This document shows positions 55,534-64,000 of a DNA stretch of 64,000 nt, piece by piece; positions within the stretch are counted from its first letter, which is position 1, and the number at the start of each line of letters is the position of its first letter. The notes beneath the pieces were generated by a model. The model saw nothing but the letters and a program-made list of their open reading frames with translations. It did not search any database and had not been told where the DNA came from. Source of the stretch: Proteobacteria bacterium UBA2363 (lineage in GTDB: Bacteria > Pseudomonadota > Gammaproteobacteria > Xanthomonadales > UBA2363); contig DDTN01000014.1 in the NCBI GenBank assembly GCA_002344355.1, positions 210,514 through 274,513 of the forward strand, written 5' to 3'. A program made the position numbers and the translations under genes.

Positions 55534-57120
55534 TCAGCAGCCGGGCAGTCCGTCCGCGCACTGGAAGCCGTTGTCGAACAGGCGGTCCTCGACGTACAGC
55601 CAGACCTGGCCGCGCGGCGGCGGCGGTTGGCCGGGGATGCGATGTCCCGGCACCCCGACGGCCAGGGTCCGGCCGGCCACGTCGAAGTCCAGGCTGCTTC
55701 CGAAGCGGGCGTTGTTGTGGGTCGGCGTGTTGCCGGCCGGGCGCAGCTCGCCCCAGTACTGGTTGAGGCTCCAGTCGCCGGCGGGAAAACGCCGGATCTC
55801 GGCCAGGCCGACCTCGGGCCGGCCGCCGCCGAACGAGGGCGTGCCGGGCGCGCCGACCGCGATCAGGTTGTCGAAGCCCAGGGCAAGCGCCGCCCCGAAG
55901 CGCAGTCCGTTGCCGATGCCGTCGGGAAGGTTGGCCGGGCCGCCGCTTTCCTGGAGCAGCCAGGCCCAGGTGCCGGCGGTGTTGTTCAGCGTGTAGCGGC
56001 GCACGGTGCCCGGTCCGGGGAAGGTCTGGACGCTCGAGTACCGGTTGTTGGGGGCGCCGACCAGCAACTGGTTGCGGTCCATCGCGACCGCCGCGCCGAA
56101 GTTGGCGAACACGGCATCGTCGCTGCCGGGCGCTGCCGGTCGCGCGACCGCGTCCAGTGTCCAGGTCGGCGCCGCGATCGCACGCTGGTAGACGAAGGCG
56201 CTGCCACGCGGAAGGGGGGTGCCGGCGAACACCGTGTTCGGCGCGCCGATCGCCAGCCGCACGTTGCCCGGCTCGCCGACGAAGAAGGCGCCCGGTTCGC
56301 GCAGGGCCAGCGACCAGCCGAAACCGAAGACGTCCTGGCCTGGGTCCAGGACCGCCTCGGGCTCGCCCAGCGGGAAGGTGTCGTTCGCAGCCCGGCGCAC
56401 GACGCGTACCTGGCCGGCTCCGCCACCGTCGGTCGCGCAGCCGATCGCCAGGTAGTTCGCGGTGAGCGCCAGGGCGGCCCCGCAGCGCCGGCCCGAACCC
56501 GATCCGGACAGGGTTCCCGAGCCATTGAACGTGACGCCCGAGAAGCGGTTCGTGTAGACCTGTCCGCGCCGCTCGACGCCCGCCGTCGCCATCTCCGGAC
56601 AGCCGAACGCCAGGTGCGGGAAGCGCAGCGCCACCGAATGGCCGCAGCGCGAGCCCGGTTGCCCGCCGGAGGTGCCATTCGCCTGGAGCCTGCGCTGGCT
56701 GAGCGTCCACTGGTTGTCCGCGCCGCGCCGGAACAGGAACACGGCGCCGTGCGGGCCGGTGCCGTGGGTGTCGTGCGTCCACACGGTTCCCGGTGCGCCG
56801 ACCGCGAGCCAGTCGCCATCGATCGCCACGCTGTAGCCGAACTCGGGACCGTCCGGGGCGTCCTGCGGCGGCAGGTCGGAATAGTCGCCGACCAGGACCT
56901 GGCGGCGGATCAGGCCGTGCACGGCGGTGATGCCGCCGCGCAGGGCCTCGTCGTCACCGGCCGCGATTTCGGCGTCCACCTGATCGGCGATGGCCGCTTG
57001 GAGCTGTCGCCATGCCTCGGCATCGAGACCGTCCGGCGGCGCGTCCCCGGCCCGGGCTGGCGCCGCCAGCGACAGGGCGAGAGTGGTCAGCAGCGTGGCG
57101 ATGTTCGATCGGGCTTGCAT
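55534..57120 (-). CDS. Secreted FG-GAP seven-bladed propeller protein
   Basis: 528 residues, ATG with GGAGGAG upstream. Signal peptide 1-24 (LLTTLALSLAAPARA). Seven repeats of the FG-GAP kind can be counted: FGYSVAIDGDWLAVGAPG, CGHSVALRFPHLAFGCPE, CGAALALTANYLAIGCA, FGWSLALREPG..LAIGAPN, FGAAVAMDRNQLLVGAPN, FGAALALGFDNLIAVGAPG, FGSSLDFDVAGRTLAVGVPG, which fits a complete propeller. The protein ends RLFDNGFQCADGLPGC; a short (I/L)FxNGF tail occurs on other secreted proteins of this lineage, as far as I recall, and may matter for sorting. Ligand unknown. Divergent from the kinase at 57422. Confidence 0.82.
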   Translation of the reverse strand: MQARSNIATLLTTLALSLAAPARAGDAPPDGLDAEAWRQLQAAIADQVDAEIAAGDDEALRGGITAVHGLIRRQVLVGDYSDLPPQDAPDGPEFGYSVAIDGDWLAVGAPGTVWTHDTHGTGPHGAVFLFRRGADNQWTLSQRRLQANGTSGGQPGSRCGHSVALRFPHLAFGCPEMATAGVERRGQVYTNRFSGVTFNGSGTLSGSGSGRRCGAALALTANYLAIGCATDGGGAGQVRVVRRAANDTFPLGEPEAVLDPGQDVFGFGWSLALREPGAFFVGEPGNVRLAIGAPNTVFAGTPLPRGSAFVYQRAIAAPTWTLDAVARPAAPGSDDAVFANFGAAVAMDRNQLLVGAPNNRYSSVQTFPGPGTVRRYTLNNTAGTWAWLLQESGGPANLPDGIGNGLRFGAALALGFDNLIAVGAPGTPSFGGGRPEVGLAEIRRFPAGDWSLNQYWGELRPAGNTPTHNNARFGSSLDFDVAGRTLAVGVPGHRIPGQPPPPRGQVWLYVEDRLFDNGFQCADGLPGC

Positions 57121-57421
57121 GGGCTCCTCCGCGGCCGTCCCGGCCTGTCCGGCAGTCTCCACACGGGTTGAGCCGGCCAGGGGCCAGCCGGCGCCGGCGT
57201 CACGCGCACGGCAGGCCGAAGCCGCCGCCCGGGCACGGGCCACGCGCCCGGATCCGGGTGTTCCAGAGGCGTCGGGCAGGGCTGGGCGCCAGCGCGTCCG
57301 GTCCCGCCCCCTGCCGTCCGCATCGCGGCCGCGAATGGCCCCCTTCCGTCGCGGAACGGGTGGCTTGCGGTGGACGTTCGAGCGTCTACCATCACAGGGC
57401 GGGCCAGCCTGGGGAGAGGAC
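57121..57421. other. Divergent intergenic region (301 bp)
   Basis: Holds the start signals of both the FG-GAP gene and the second kinase. TACCAT on the plus strand 33 bp before the kinase start could be a -10. No repeats or small genes seen. Confidence 0.4.
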
Positions 57422-60052
57422 GTGGCAGGGGTCGACAGCCAGACCTGGGGCAGGATCGCCGGGCTGTTCGACGAACTGGTCGAGCTGTCCGGGGTCGAGC
57501 GCGCCGAGCGCGTCGCCGCGCTGGCGCGGGAGGATCCGGCCCTGGCCCGCGAGATCGAGGTGCTGCTGCACGCCGACAGCGTGGCCGAAGGCATCCTGGA
57601 GGCGACCCTGATGGAGGTGACCCCGGAGCTGGCCCGGGCCGCCGTCCACGGCGCCTGGGAAACCCGCGCGGGAACGATGTTCGGGCCCTACCGGCTGCTG
57701 ACGGCCATCGGCGAGGGCGGCATGGGCGAGGTCTGGCGCGCCGAGCGCGCCGATGGCGCCTACCGGCAGGAGGTCGCGATCAAGCTGCTCAAGCGCGGCC
57801 TCGACACCCGGGCGATCCTGCGCCGCTTCCTGCAGGAGCGCAGCATCCTCGCCCGCCTCGAGCATCCCGGGATCGTCCGGGTGTTCGACGGCGGCATGAG
57901 CCCGGACGGCCGCCCGTGGTACGCGATGGCCTGCGTCGAGGGCACGCCGCTGATCGTCCATGCCGCCCGCCAGGGCCTCGACCTGCGCCAGCGCATCGCC
58001 CTGCTCGCCCGGGTCGCCGATGCGGTGGCCTACGCCCATGCCCGGCTGGTGGTCCATCGCGACCTCAAGCCCGGCAACATCCTGGTCGACGCCCAGGGGC
58101 AGCCGCACCTGCTCGATTTCGGCATCGCCAAGGTGCTGGAGGACACCGGCGACGGCACCGTCACCGGCAGCCAGGTACGGGTGCTGTCGCCGGCCTACGC
58201 GGCGCCCGAACAGATCCTCGGCCAGCCGGTGGGCACCGCCACCGACGTCTACGCGCTCGGCGTCATCGCCCACGAGCTGCTCACCGGCGTCCTGCCGCAC
58301 CGGCGCAGCTCCCGCGATCCGGGCGTGCTGGTCGGCGAGCTGGCCCAGACCACCGCGGTCGGGCGCGCCAGCCAGGCGATCGGCCAGGGCGAGGCACGCG
58401 CGCTCGAACGCGTCTGGGGCGCCGGCGTCGACGGCCGGCGCCTGGCGCGCCAGGTCGCCGGCGACCTCGACCTGGTCCTGGCGACCGCGTTGCGACCGGA
58501 GCCCGAGCGGCGCTACGCCGGGGCCGCCGCCTTCGCCGCCGATCTGCGCGCGTGGCTGGACCGCCGGCCGGTCGCCGCGCGCCCCGACAGCGCCGGCTAC
58601 CGCCTGCGCCGCTTCGCCCGCCGGCACGCCGTGGGCGTCGCCGCCGGCGGCCTGGTGGCGATCGCCCTGCTGGCGGGCCTGGCGCTGGCCCTGTGGCAGG
58701 CCGGCATCGCCCGCGCCCAGGCCGAGCGCGCCGAGCAGCAGGCCCGCCGCGCCGAGGCGACCAAGGACTTCGTGGTCTCGGCGTTCGCCGGCCTGAGTCC
58801 GACCGCCGCCCGCGACGGCAGCCAGCTGCGCCTGACCGACTTCCTGGACGCCCTGCTGCGCCGGCTCGACGGCGCCCTGGCCGACGCCCCGGAAGCGCGC
58901 ATCGAGCTGCGCACCGAGCTGGCCAAGGCGCTGCAGGAGCTGGGCGAGCTGGACGCCGCCCACGCCGCCTTCGCGCAGGCCGAACGCGAGGCGCTGGCGC
59001 AGCCGACCCTGTCGCCGCAGGCGCTGGGCAACCTGCTGCATGCGGTCGCCGTCAACCACCAGCGCCGCGGCGACCTGGACGCCGCCGAACGCGATCTGCA
59101 GCGCGCCGTCGCCGCCCTGTCGGGCGAGGCCCCCGGCGTCGCCCGGGAACGCATTGCGGTGCGCACGACACGCGCCTACCTGGCGAACGACCGTGGCCGC
59201 TACCGGGAAGGACTGCGCGAGTACGAGACCATCCTCGAAGATCGCCGGAGCCTGCTCGGCGTCGAGGACAGCCGGATGGCGGTCGACCGCATGAACCTGT
59301 GCGTGGCGCGCTGGTGGCTGGCCGACTATGCGCGTGCCGAGCAGGACTGCCTGCGCGCCTGGGCGCTGCTGGAGGGCGATGCGCAGTCGCCGAGGGCGAG
59401 GTTCGCCTGGGTGGGCAACGCGCTGGCGCTGGTGCTCAGCGCACAGGGGCGATGGCAGGAGGCCGAACAGGCGTTCGCCGGGGCCCTGTCGACCGTTCGG
59501 CAGACCCTGGGCGACAACCATGCGATGGCGAGGCTGGTGGCCATCAATCAGGCGGCGCTGTGGCTGGAGCGGGGCGACCACGCGGCGGCGCTGGACGGCA
59601 TCGATGCCGTGCAGACCCAGCCTGGATTCGCCAGCCTGGCCGGGGCGACGCAACGCTCGGCGCTGAGCGTCAGGCTCGGTGCCCTCATCGGCCTGGGGCG
59701 ACTCGCCGAGGCGGACGCGCTGGTGGCCCTGTTGCGGCCGCCGGACATCGGTTTCGAACCTGCCCTGACGCTCAGCGAGCTGCGCACCGACCGGCGGCTG
59801 GCCGAGTTGCGTCTGCGCCAGGGGGATCTGGCCGAGGCCGGCGCGAAGATCGAACGGGTGGTCGAGGGCTATCTCCGGCTCGATCTGCCGGATCATGACG
59901 ACCTCGCGCGCGCCCTGCGGGTCAAGGCGGAGATCGCCGATCTCGGCGGCGATGCCGGATCCGCGGCCCGCCTGCGCGGCGAAGCGCGCAGGCGGGCCGC
60001 CCAGGCGCTCGGCGAGTCGCATCCGCTGGTCGTGGCGCTCGCCGGCGACTGA
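57422..60052 (+). CDS. Membrane Ser/Thr protein kinase with TPR-type C-terminus (second copy)
   Basis: 876 residues from a GTG with GGAGAGGAC directly upstream. Paralogue of the kinase at 161: GEGGMGEVW at 97-105, VAIK with K121, HRDLKPGN at 212-219, DFG at 232, SPAYAAPEQI. Membrane helix at about 403-425, then a TPR-like helical region to the end. The two kinases align along their whole length, including the linker before the helix (RRPVAARPDSAGYRLRRFAR). No sigma gene is directly adjacent; the ECF gene at 52963 is the nearest, with two genes between. Possible targets are that sigma factor or others elsewhere. Confidence 0.9.
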   Translation: MAGVDSQTWGRIAGLFDELVELSGVERAERVAALAREDPALAREIEVLLHADSVAEGILEATLMEVTPELARAAVHGAWETRAGTMFGPYRLLTAIGEGGMGEVWRAERADGAYRQEVAIKLLKRGLDTRAILRRFLQERSILARLEHPGIVRVFDGGMSPDGRPWYAMACVEGTPLIVHAARQGLDLRQRIALLARVADAVAYAHARLVVHRDLKPGNILVDAQGQPHLLDFGIAKVLEDTGDGTVTGSQVRVLSPAYAAPEQILGQPVGTATDVYALGVIAHELLTGVLPHRRSSRDPGVLVGELAQTTAVGRASQAIGQGEARALERVWGAGVDGRRLARQVAGDLDLVLATALRPEPERRYAGAAAFAADLRAWLDRRPVAARPDSAGYRLRRFARRHAVGVAAGGLVAIALLAGLALALWQAGIARAQAERAEQQARRAEATKDFVVSAFAGLSPTAARDGSQLRLTDFLDALLRRLDGALADAPEARIELRTELAKALQELGELDAAHAAFAQAEREALAQPTLSPQALGNLLHAVAVNHQRRGDLDAAERDLQRAVAALSGEAPGVARERIAVRTTRAYLANDRGRYREGLREYETILEDRRSLLGVEDSRMAVDRMNLCVARWWLADYARAEQDCLRAWALLEGDAQSPRARFAWVGNALALVLSAQGRWQEAEQAFAGALSTVRQTLGDNHAMARLVAINQAALWLERGDHAAALDGIDAVQTQPGFASLAGATQRSALSVRLGALIGLGRLAEADALVALLRPPDIGFEPALTLSELRTDRRLAELRLRQGDLAEAGAKIERVVEGYLRLDLPDHDDLARALRVKAEIADLGGDAGSAARLRGEARRRAAQALGESHPLVVALAGD

Positions 60053-60166
60053 CGCCGCCGGCTTCCCGGCCGCAGGGGGCACGCCGGTTGCGGGCCGCCG
60101 CCCTCCGGTGGCTGCGTCTGTCGCCCCGCCACGGGACAGAAGACGCACGCGGCCCGGTCGGTCCGC

Positions 60167-61192
60167 TCAGTCCGGATCGATCTCGACGCGATTGCGGCCA
60201 GCCTGCTTGGCCCGGTACAGGGCGGCATCGGCACGTGCCAGCCAGGCCGACCAGTTCTCGCCCCGGCGCAACGGCGCGGCGCCGATGGAGACCGTGACCG
60301 TCGGCGCCAGGGCATGCAGGCCCTCGTTGATCCGGGGGTGCAGGGCGGCCAGCGCGCGCTCCGTGTCCTCGCCGCGCAGGCCGTGCAGCAACAGCACGAA
60401 CTCCTCGCCACCGAAGCGGTACAGGCCATCGCCGCGACGCAGCTGGGCGCGCAGGGCGGCGACCAGGCCGACCAGCACGCGGTCGCCGGCCTCGTGGCCG
60501 CTGTTGTCGTTGACCTGCTTGAAGTGGTCGAGGTCGAGGACCGCCACGGTCGCTCCCGGGCCACCCGCGGCCATCCCTTCCACTGCCGCCTCCAGGTCGC
60601 GCTGCAGCAGGCGCCGGTTGCCGGCGCCGGTCAACGGATCATGGCTGGCCAGCAGCTCCAGTTGTCGCCGCTGCGATGCGTAGCGGATCGAGAAGCCCCA
60701 GGCGAACACGGTGACCAGGGAGGCGCTGACCGTGTAGACGAGGCGCTCGGCGAGGTCGTCGAACAGCTCGCCATGGCTGGCGACCAGGGCGATGATCGCC
60801 AGGTTGACCGTCGCGGCAAGCTCGCGCCGGGTCAGCACGAAGTTCAGCCACAGCACGAGGTAGCCCCAGTAGGCGCCGGTGCGGCCGAACACCAGGGTGC
60901 TGGCGACGCAGGCGAGGCCGGAGACGATCACGAAGACCGCCGCTGCCGGCGCGCTGTCGCGGCTGCGCAGGGCCATCGCCAGCACCGAGGCCAGCGCCGT
61001 CACGATCAGGACGTTGGCGAGGGCGCCGGTGAGGTTGCCGGTGTGGAACCGGTACACGGCGAACAGGGCGATGGCGGCGATCGCCAGGCCCCCGGCCGAC
61101 ACCATGATCGCCAGCACGAAGTCCTGGCGCAGGCGCCCGGCCAGGCCGCCGTCACTGGCCTTGCCGGGATTGCTGACGCGGTCCGGTGCCAT
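60167..61192 (-). CDS. Membrane diguanylate cyclase
   Basis: 341 residues. Six short helices in the first 175 residues form a membrane-embedded sensor without a named domain. GGDEF domain: DPLTGAGNRRLL, LDLDHFKQVNDNSGHEAGD, signature GGEEF, with RRGD five residues before it matching the I-site. So it is predicted active and feedback-inhibited. GGAG lies before the ATG. Convergent with the kinase gene; divergent from the 61367 gene. Confidence 0.92.
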   Translation of the reverse strand: MAPDRVSNPGKASDGGLAGRLRQDFVLAIMVSAGGLAIAAIALFAVYRFHTGNLTGALANVLIVTALASVLAMALRSRDSAPAAAVFVIVSGLACVASTLVFGRTGAYWGYLVLWLNFVLTRRELAATVNLAIIALVASHGELFDDLAERLVYTVSASLVTVFAWGFSIRYASQRRQLELLASHDPLTGAGNRRLLQRDLEAAVEGMAAGGPGATVAVLDLDHFKQVNDNSGHEAGDRVLVGLVAALRAQLRRGDGLYRFGGEEFVLLLHGLRGEDTERALAALHPRINEGLHALAPTVTVSIGAAPLRRGENWSAWLARADAALYRAKQAGRNRVEIDPD

Positions 61193-61366
61193 GCGCGGAC
61201 TCCGGGGCCGGGAAGGGCGGCCCCTCCTGCGCTGCGATCATGCCCGCGCCCGGCGCCGCGGGCAATCGCCGGCGGCCGGCTGGCCCCGGCCGCGCGGTTC
61301 CGGGGTTGCCATCGCCAAGGGCGGCCACGGTCGGCTCGCCCAGCCACCCGAACACAGGAGTCCGTG

Positions 61367-61837
61367 ATGTCCCGCCACCGCGTCGCGATCGTCGTGCTCT
61401 CGATGCTTGCCGCCTTGCCGTCCGCCGGTGCCGGCGATGGCGCCGGCTCGCCGGGCGCAGGCTTCTTCCATGCCGGCGAGGTCCGGCGCGAGGTGGTCGA
61501 TGCGATCGCCTACCAGGACCGCTACGATCCCGGCCACACCCGGCTGGTGTTCAGCGACGTCGCCTTCGACCGCGCGGCGATGGCCGAAGGCGGCATCGAC
61601 CTGACCGACTTCCTGCACCACCCGGGGGCGATGCTGGACTTCAAGATCGACCCGGATGGTGCCGTCGACACGCTCATCATCAGTGCCGGAGGCGAGAGCC
61701 GGTACCTGGCCGGCGCGGAAGCCGGCGACCTGCTGCGGCTCGAACGACGCGACCGCGAGCGCATCGTCGGCCAGGTCGAATCGGCCGACCGGCACCTGAT
61801 CCGGTTCGACCTGCCGGTGGTGCCGGCAGGCCGCTGA
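61367..61837 (+). CDS. Secreted one-domain protein of an unnamed family (paralogue of 6371)
   Basis: 156 residues, ATG with ACAGGAG 8 bp upstream. Signal peptide 1-22 (VAIVVLSMLAALPSAGA). LVFSDVAFDRAAM, TDFLHHPGAMLDFKIDPDG and IRFDLPVVP align with the N-terminal domain of the 270-residue protein at 6371-7183, which has an extra C-terminal domain. Conserved aspartates suggest a small metal-binding or ligand-binding beta domain, but that is a guess. In both places the gene is near a TPR kinase and a diguanylate cyclase. Confidence 0.72.
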   Translation: MSRHRVAIVVLSMLAALPSAGAGDGAGSPGAGFFHAGEVRREVVDAIAYQDRYDPGHTRLVFSDVAFDRAAMAEGGIDLTDFLHHPGAMLDFKIDPDGAVDTLIISAGGESRYLAGAEAGDLLRLERRDRERIVGQVESADRHLIRFDLPVVPAGR

Positions 61838-61877
61838 GGCCGCTCGTCCCGACGGGCGCCGGCGGCGCCGCTGTGGC

Positions 61878-63275
61878 TCAGTCCCCGCGGCGCACGCGTT
61901 CCTCGTCGGCCGAGACGCGGGCGCCGATCTCCTCGGGCGACAGGCGCTCGGTGGTCAGCAGGGCGTTGACGCCCTGCAGGTCGGCGACGTCGATGACGCC
62001 GGCGGTGCGCTTCAGGCGCAGGCCGTTGAGGATGAACTGGTGGCGGGCGTTGGAGTAGTCGCGCTGCGCCTGGAACAGCAGCTGCTGCGACAGCAGCACG
62101 TCGACGATGGTGCGGGTGCCGACCTCGAAGCCGGCCTGGGTCGCCTCCAGCGCGCTCTGCGCCGAGATCAGCGCCTGCCTGCGCGCCTCGACGCCGCTGA
62201 TGCCGGCGACCACGGCACGGAAGTCGCTGCGGGTCTGGCGCAGCAGCAGGCGGCGCTCGGCCTCCAAGAAGTCCTCGGCGGCGTCGCGCAGATGGACCTG
62301 CTGGCGGACCCGCGACTGCGTGGCGAAGCCGGAGAAGATCGGCACGCTGAGGCTCAGGCCGATCAGGGTCTGTTCGGTGCTGGTCGCGCTGAACGGCCCG
62401 ACCTCGCCGCTGAGCAGGCGCGAGTCGCTGCGCGAGACGAAGCCGCCCAGGGTCGGCAGGTGGCCGGCACGGGCGGTCTGGATGTCGCGGTTGGCGGCTT
62501 CCAGCGCGAACCGCCGCGATGCCAGCGCGGGGCTGGCCTGCTGGGCGGTGGCCTCCCATTCGCCCAGATCGTCGGGTTCCGGGCCGGCCAGGGGGATCGC
62601 CAGGCGCAGGGACAGCAGGTTGCCCTGGATCGGCTCGCCGGTGATCTCCGACAGCGCCTCCAGGGCGTCGTCGTAGGCGTTGCGGGCGGCGATCACGGCG
62701 GCGCGCGCGCCGTCGAAGCGCGCGCGCGCCTCGTGGACGTCGGTGACCGCGGTCAGGCCGACCTCGAAGCGTTGCTCGGCCTGCTCGAGCTGGCGGCCGA
62801 CCGCGCGTTCCTCGGCCTCGGCGAAGGCCAGCGCGTCCTCGGCGGTGAGGGCGCCGAAGTAGGCCTCGGAGACGCGCAGCAGCAGGGCGTCGAGGGCGAC
62901 CTGGTAGTCGGCCTCGGCGCGGGCGCGGGTGGCGCGGGCGCTGCCCAGGTTGGTGATCGCGCCCCAGTCGAAGATCGCCTGGTCCAGGCGCACGCTCCAG
63001 CTGCGCGTCCGGCTGTCCGAGGAGAACGGTTCCACCGAGGTCTCGCCGTCGGTGCGGTTCTCGGTGACGCCGATGCTGCCGCCCACCTGCGGCAGCAGGG
63101 CCGCCCGCGCCAGCGGCACGCCCTGGCCGATCGCCAGCGCGTTGGATTCGGCGGCCGCGAGCTGCGGATCGCTGCGGCGCGCCAGCTCGTAGGCCTGCAT
63201 CAGGTCGAGGGCATGGGCGCCGGAACTGAAGCTCAGGGCCAGGGCGGCAAGCAGGGGGAGCGGCGTGGGGCGCAT
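61878..63275 (-). CDS. tolC: TolC-family outer membrane channel
   Basis: 465 residues. Signal peptide 1-22 (LLAALALSFSSGAHA), then the TolC repeat pattern in two halves: LMQAYELARRSDPQLAAAESN, QRFEVGLTAVTDVHEARARFD near 175, and QAGFEVGTRTIVDVLLSQQLLFQA near 390. Forms the trimeric exit duct for efflux pumps and type I secretion. 62 bp after the pcm-like gene in the same direction, an order usual in Xanthomonadales. Confidence 0.95.
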   Translation of the reverse strand: MRPTPLPLLAALALSFSSGAHALDLMQAYELARRSDPQLAAAESNALAIGQGVPLARAALLPQVGGSIGVTENRTDGETSVEPFSSDSRTRSWSVRLDQAIFDWGAITNLGSARATRARAEADYQVALDALLLRVSEAYFGALTAEDALAFAEAEERAVGRQLEQAEQRFEVGLTAVTDVHEARARFDGARAAVIAARNAYDDALEALSEITGEPIQGNLLSLRLAIPLAGPEPDDLGEWEATAQQASPALASRRFALEAANRDIQTARAGHLPTLGGFVSRSDSRLLSGEVGPFSATSTEQTLIGLSLSVPIFSGFATQSRVRQQVHLRDAAEDFLEAERRLLLRQTRSDFRAVVAGISGVEARRQALISAQSALEATQAGFEVGTRTIVDVLLSQQLLFQAQRDYSNARHQFILNGLRLKRTAGVIDVADLQGVNALLTTERLSPEEIGARVSADEERVRRGD

Positions 63276-63337
63276 GGTGGTTTCTCGTGCGTGGGCGGGT
63301 GGAGCCGCCGGGCCGGACGCGCCGGGCCCTGGCGGGC

Positions 63338-63994
63338 CTAGAGGGTGAACCGGGGGACCGGGGCGGCGCCGTGCAGGTAGTCCAGCGTGGTCTCGAACAG
63401 GCTGTCGGTGCGGACATGGCCGTCGATGCGGGTCAGCAGCACGGCTTCCATCGCCGGCGCCAGGCCGCGCACCACGAACATCCGGCCACCCGGCGCCAGC
63501 CAGTCCAGCCAGGCGTCCGGGACCGCCGCCATGGCGCCGGTCACGGCGATGGCGTCGAAGCGGTCCTGCGGCGCGAAGCCGGTCAGCGCGTCGGCGGCCA
63601 TCACCTCGGTGTTGTCGATGCCGTCGGCGGCCAGGCGGCCGGTCGCCGCCTGCGCCAGCGCCGGATGCCGCTCGAGGCTCAGCACCGAGGCGCCGAGCCG
63701 GGCCAGGCAGGCGGTGACGTAGCCCGAGCCGGTGCCGACCTCCAGCACGCGCTCGGCGCCGGTCAGGGCCAGGGCCTGCAGCATGCGGCCCTCGAGCACC
63801 GGCTTCATCATCCGCTCGCCTTCGCCGATCGGGATCTCGACGTCGGTATAGGCCACCGCCCGGTAGGGGGCCGGCACGTAGCGCGCGCGTTCCACCGTGC
63901 GGAACGTCTCGAGCACCCGCGTGTCCAGCACCTCCCAGGGGCGGATCTGCTGCTCGATCATGTTCTCTCGGGCGAGTCGGAGGTCGGTGGTCAT
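63338..63994 (-). CDS. Protein-L-isoaspartate O-methyltransferase-like protein
   Basis: 218 residues. ARENMIEQQIRPWEVLDTRVLE, then PIGEGERMMKPVLEGRMLQAL, and SAM-binding VLEVGTGSGYVTACLARLG. These are PCMT-family marks, although the usual Ser-Gln-Pro of active Pcm is here GEGERMMKP. It may thus be a diverged member without isoaspartate repair activity. Its place upstream of tolC is conserved in the lineage. The start lies 6 bp from the window edge, so the upstream signal cannot be seen. Confidence 0.88.
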   Translation of the reverse strand: MTTDLRLARENMIEQQIRPWEVLDTRVLETFRTVERARYVPAPYRAVAYTDVEIPIGEGERMMKPVLEGRMLQALALTGAERVLEVGTGSGYVTACLARLGASVLSLERHPALAQAATGRLAADGIDNTEVMAADALTGFAPQDRFDAIAVTGAMAAVPDAWLDWLAPGGRMFVVRGLAPAMEAVLLTRIDGHVRTDSLFETTLDYLHGAAPVPRFTL

Positions 63995-64000
63995 CGGCGT

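Noticed and set aside
60505..60525. TTGACCTGCTTGAA-like sequences near 38757 and 60508 as further FNR boxes
   Set aside because: They encode the conserved KQVND segment of GGDEF domains and are not palindromic in both halves.

Overview
The window is very GC-rich, bacterial and densely coding on both strands. I see no tRNA, rRNA, transposase, prophage or CRISPR array. Gene content and order point to a gammaproteobacterium of the Lysobacterales (Xanthomonadales): an isoaspartyl-methyltransferase-like gene directly upstream of tolC, a ccoNOQP-GHIS cluster beside fnr and hemN, a GTP-type PEP carboxykinase, a TetR/hydrolase/FadE unit, and secreted proteins with an IPTL-CTERM-like tail. The lineage is an inference from content only.

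Layout. (1) 1-11.2 kb: the end of an ECF sigma gene, a Ser/Thr kinase with a TPR-type C-terminus, three secreted proteins (two share an SGEGW domain; one is a Kelch protein), a complete ECF sigma gene and a beta-propeller diguanylate cyclase. (2) 11.3-23.3 kb, all minus strand: cbb3 oxidase (ccoNOQP), its assembly genes (ccoGHIS plus a SafE-like protein), ompW, fnr and hemN. Three FNR-type palindromes lie in front of ccoN, ompW and hemN. (3) 23.5-33.4 kb: DUF3096 protein, glnE, a surface protein with a CRP/Clp-like site, ELM1-like protein, CPA2 antiporter, YceI, a RIO/WaaP-like kinase and a 2OG-Fe(II) oxygenase. (4) 33.4-36.9 kb: zinc-finger protein and an overlapping GT4 / O-antigen ligase / GT2 cluster for surface polysaccharide or LPS. 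(5) 37.3-48.6 kb: CPBP protease, a PhnD-like binding protein overlapping a diguanylate cyclase, sucCD, BtuF-like protein, methyltransferase, DUF4426, proC-yggT and pckG. (6) 48.7-52.8 kb: tetR divergent from an alpha/beta hydrolase and fadE, with a palindromic operator on the promoter. (7) 53-61.8 kb: a second full ECF sigma gene, an MFS-PlsC fusion, an FG-GAP propeller protein, a second TPR kinase, a diguanylate cyclase and a paralogue of the secreted protein at 6.4-7.2 kb. (8) 61.9-64 kb: tolC and a pcm-like gene.

How it fits together. The central minus-strand block is a microaerobic/anaerobic unit: FNR would sense oxygen loss and turn on the high-affinity oxidase, oxygen-independent haem synthesis and OmpW. 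The two ends carry related sets: phospho-switch-type ECF sigma factors, membrane Ser/Thr kinases, secreted propeller proteins, diguanylate cyclases and one member each of an unnamed secreted family. They look like paralogous envelope-signalling modules. Metabolic genes (sucCD, proC, pckG, glnE, fadE) fill the rest.

The most unusual signals are: a 162-bp multi-hairpin element with terminal inverted repeats, inserted in frame between the start codon and signal peptide of the DUF4426 gene; a recurring -10-like hexamer exactly six bases before start codons that lack a Shine-Dalgarno, suggesting leaderless mRNAs; and the paired sigma/kinase modules.
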